This document shows positions 6,430 through 7,859 of a stretch of 7,859 nt of DNA, piece by piece. Numbering within the stretch: position 1 is the first letter of the stretch; each line of letters begins with the position of its first letter. The stretch covers positions 1-7,859 of the forward strand of contig JAFQPV010000059.1 of assembly GCA_017411585.1 (NCBI GenBank), given 5' to 3'. A program made the translations under genes and the position numbers. Source of the stretch: Clostridia bacterium (GTDB taxonomy: Bacteria > Bacillota > Clostridia > UBA1381 > UMGS1253). A model generated the notes under the pieces. That model saw only the letters and a list, made by a program, of their open reading frames with translations. It was not told where the DNA came from and did not search any database.

Positions 6430-6436
6430 AAGGAGG
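6430..6436 (+). promoter_or_regulatory. Ribosome binding site of the secreted lyase-like gene
   Basis: AAGGAGG, a perfect match, lies 7 nt before the ATG at 6444 in the 33-nt gap after melA. No promoter or terminator is visible in this gap, so the gene is probably read from the operon promoter. Confidence 0.85.
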
Positions 6437-6443
6437 AAAAGCT

Positions 6444-7859
6444 ATGAAAAAATGTATTGCTTTGTTGCTTGCGAGCGTGATTTGCATTGCAAGCGTGGCT
6501 TTTACGCCAGTCTTTGCGGCAGAGCCCGTAACGCTCTACAGCGATAATTTTGACGCGTCGCCCGTCGGCGCAAAGGCGACGGGGCTTCGTATGGTGGAAA
6601 ATGCAACGAAGAAGATTTTTCCGCGTATTGCAGAAGAGGGGACGAACCGCTACCTGCGTATTTATGCAGAGCCGGACGGCGTGGGCGGTCCGCCGCGCGC
6701 AGACTTTATGTTCGCACTCAATACGGTGGAGGATATGACGGTGACGCTGAAAGCCAAGGCAGACGGCGCAACACCGAACCTTCAATTCGTTGCAGACGGT
6801 ACGATTATCGGCCTCGGTAAGGTCGAATCCAACAAATGGGCAGACGTGCGCATCGAGCTGGATTTTAAGAAAAAAACCTCTGTTATGTATGTGAACGGCA
6901 GCGTCGTAACGGAAAAAAGCCTGAACATCGCAGACAATGCGGAAAAGGGCGAAATCCGCTTTTGCGGTACGCTCGAGCCGGGGCAGGCCGTTTGCTTCGA
7001 CGATATCGCAATTACAACAACGGCGGTGCACGAAGTGAAAAAGGAAGAAGAAAATAAGCCGGACGTGGATGCGACAAAGATTCCGTTTGAGCCGAAAAGC
7101 GTACCGACCAAGCCGGCAGTTCCGTCCGGTGCGTATGCCTTTTTGGATACGGACTTTACGGGTGTCAAGGAGGGCGATGTAACCAAGACCGGTCTTTTCC
7201 ACACGGCGACGCCGTATCTTAGCGTTTTAACCATCGGCGATAATGCGCTGATGCGCGCCTGGGCAACGGACGGCAAAAACCACGCAACGCGTATGCAGGT
7301 TCAACTGCCTGCCGAGGTCGATACCTATGTGATAGATTTTGCCTTTGTGGCAAGTGAAGACACTGCCGTTTCCTTATCCGTCTATGAGGGAAATAGCGGT
7401 AAGGCGACGATTTTTACCAGCACAAAGGCAGAAACTCTGCGCTATGACGATTGGAATTACCTGCACGCTGAGGTGGATCTTGCAAGCCAGACCGCATCCT
7501 TCGTTTTAAACGGAAAGCAGACGGGCACGGCAAGCATCAAAGAAATCGAAGACCGCGAAAACAACGTACATCTCCGTTTTATCGCATCGATTGACCCGGG
7601 CAAGATTGCATACTTTGATGCAATGCACGTGTATACCATGGAAGAGTATACCTTCGACGGCATTTTGCTTGGTAACCAGGAGGTGCTGTGGGAAAATGTA
7701 AAGCCGACGGCGCCGATTTCCGAAAAAAGCTACGTAAAGAATTTAAAATCGCATCCGCGCATTCTTGTACACGATTGGGACGTGATGCGCGAAAAAATCA
7801 ACCTGACATCGGAGACAAAACAGTGGTATCAGGGCATTAAAGACTATGCCGACAAGTGT
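6444..7859 (+). CDS. Secreted multidomain polysaccharide-lyase-like protein (heparinase II/III-type), C-terminus outside window
   Basis: The open frame runs 472 codons to the window edge with no stop. Residues 1-25 are a classical signal peptide (MKKCIALLLASVICIASVAF, then TPVFA before AEP), with a likely signal peptidase I cut after Ala25; Cys14 is not in a good lipobox. Residues about 30-192 and 230-402 are two related beta-rich domains, each starting with a short YSDNFD or LDTDFTG strand and containing a W-x-x-x-x-x-E-L/V-D then VNG or LNG turn, as in LamG/concanavalin A-like carbohydrate-binding folds. A charged, Pro-rich linker (196-228) separates them. From about 436, SHPRILVHDWDVMREKINLT and then KQWYQGIKDYADKC resembles the start of the alpha/alpha-toroid of heparinase II/III and alginate-lyase-like proteins (HPRL..., WY..L...AD). 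The catalytic residues lie beyond the window, so lyase activity is inferred. Its GC content appears higher than in melA. Confidence 0.78.
   Translation, partial: MKKCIALLLASVICIASVAFTPVFAAEPVTLYSDNFDASPVGAKATGLRMVENATKKIFPRIAEEGTNRYLRIYAEPDGVGGPPRADFMFALNTVEDMTVTLKAKADGATPNLQFVADGTIIGLGKVESNKWADVRIELDFKKKTSVMYVNGSVVTEKSLNIADNAEKGEIRFCGTLEPGQAVCFDDIAITTTAVHEVKKEEENKPDVDATKIPFEPKSVPTKPAVPSGAYAFLDTDFTGVKEGDVTKTGLFHTATPYLSVLTIGDNALMRAWATDGKNHATRMQVQLPAEVDTYVIDFAFVASEDTAVSLSVYEGNSGKATIFTSTKAETLRYDDWNYLHAEVDLASQTASFVLNGKQTGTASIKEIEDRENNVHLRFIASIDPGKIAYFDAMHVYTMEEYTFDGILLGNQEVLWENVKPTAPISEKSYVKNLKSHPRILVHDWDVMREKINLTSETKQWYQGIKDYADKC

Noticed and set aside
6444..6518. Lipoprotein signal for the secreted protein
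   Set aside because: Cys4 and Cys14 lie in the signal peptide but the residues before Cys14 (SVI) do not form a lipobox, whereas VFA-AE fits signal peptidase I.
5820..7202. 460-codon open frame on the minus strand, antisense to the end of melA and the start of the secreted protein
   Set aside because: It spans the junction of two well-supported genes on the other strand, is very rich in Cys, His and Arg, has no ribosome binding site and shows no domain pattern; it is a compositional shadow.

Overview
The window looks like an accessory carbohydrate-use locus from a low-to-moderate GC Gram-positive bacterium, most likely an anaerobic Clostridia member. The evidence is strong AAGGAGG-type ribosome binding sites, consensus sigma-A promoters, a short Lys-rich signal peptide and an IS3-type (IS150-like) insertion sequence end. 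No sequence here fixes the genus.

Layout: positions 1-131 are the right end of an IS3-family element, with the last 21 codons of its transposase and an end ending in CA. Positions 132-371 hold no intact gene: there is T-rich sequence, an 11-bp tandem duplication, and on the minus strand a possible relic resembling the C-terminus of a recombinase. An AraC-family regulator (372-1142, minus) is transcribed divergently from a three-gene plus-strand operon. The shared intergenic region (1143-1379) is unusually readable: a near-consensus promoter for the regulator, a 21-bp-period direct repeat that fits an AraC-type operator, a promoter for the operon whose -35 box lies 2 bp from that repeat, and a 30-bp dyad in the leader.

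The operon encodes (i) a 1225-residue protein without a signal peptide whose layout resembles a multidomain glycoside hydrolase, and whose last ~80 residues are the final three membrane segments of an EamA/DMT-type transporter, fused in frame; (ii) a GH4 enzyme very like MelA alpha-galactosidase; and (iii) a secreted protein, cut by the window end, with two jelly-roll-like domains followed by what appears to be the start of a heparinase II/III-type alpha/alpha-toroid. Gaps between genes are 33 nt and no terminator is visible between them.

A reasonable working model is that the secreted lyase-like protein attacks an extracellular polysaccharide and that the two signal-less enzymes finish galactoside (or related) fragments inside the cell, under control of the divergent AraC regulator sensing a sugar. 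The substrate is not determined by the sequence. The most unusual items are the hydrolase-transporter fusion, the unassigned 1.1-kilo-residue hydrolase-like protein itself, and the well-defined predicted operator.
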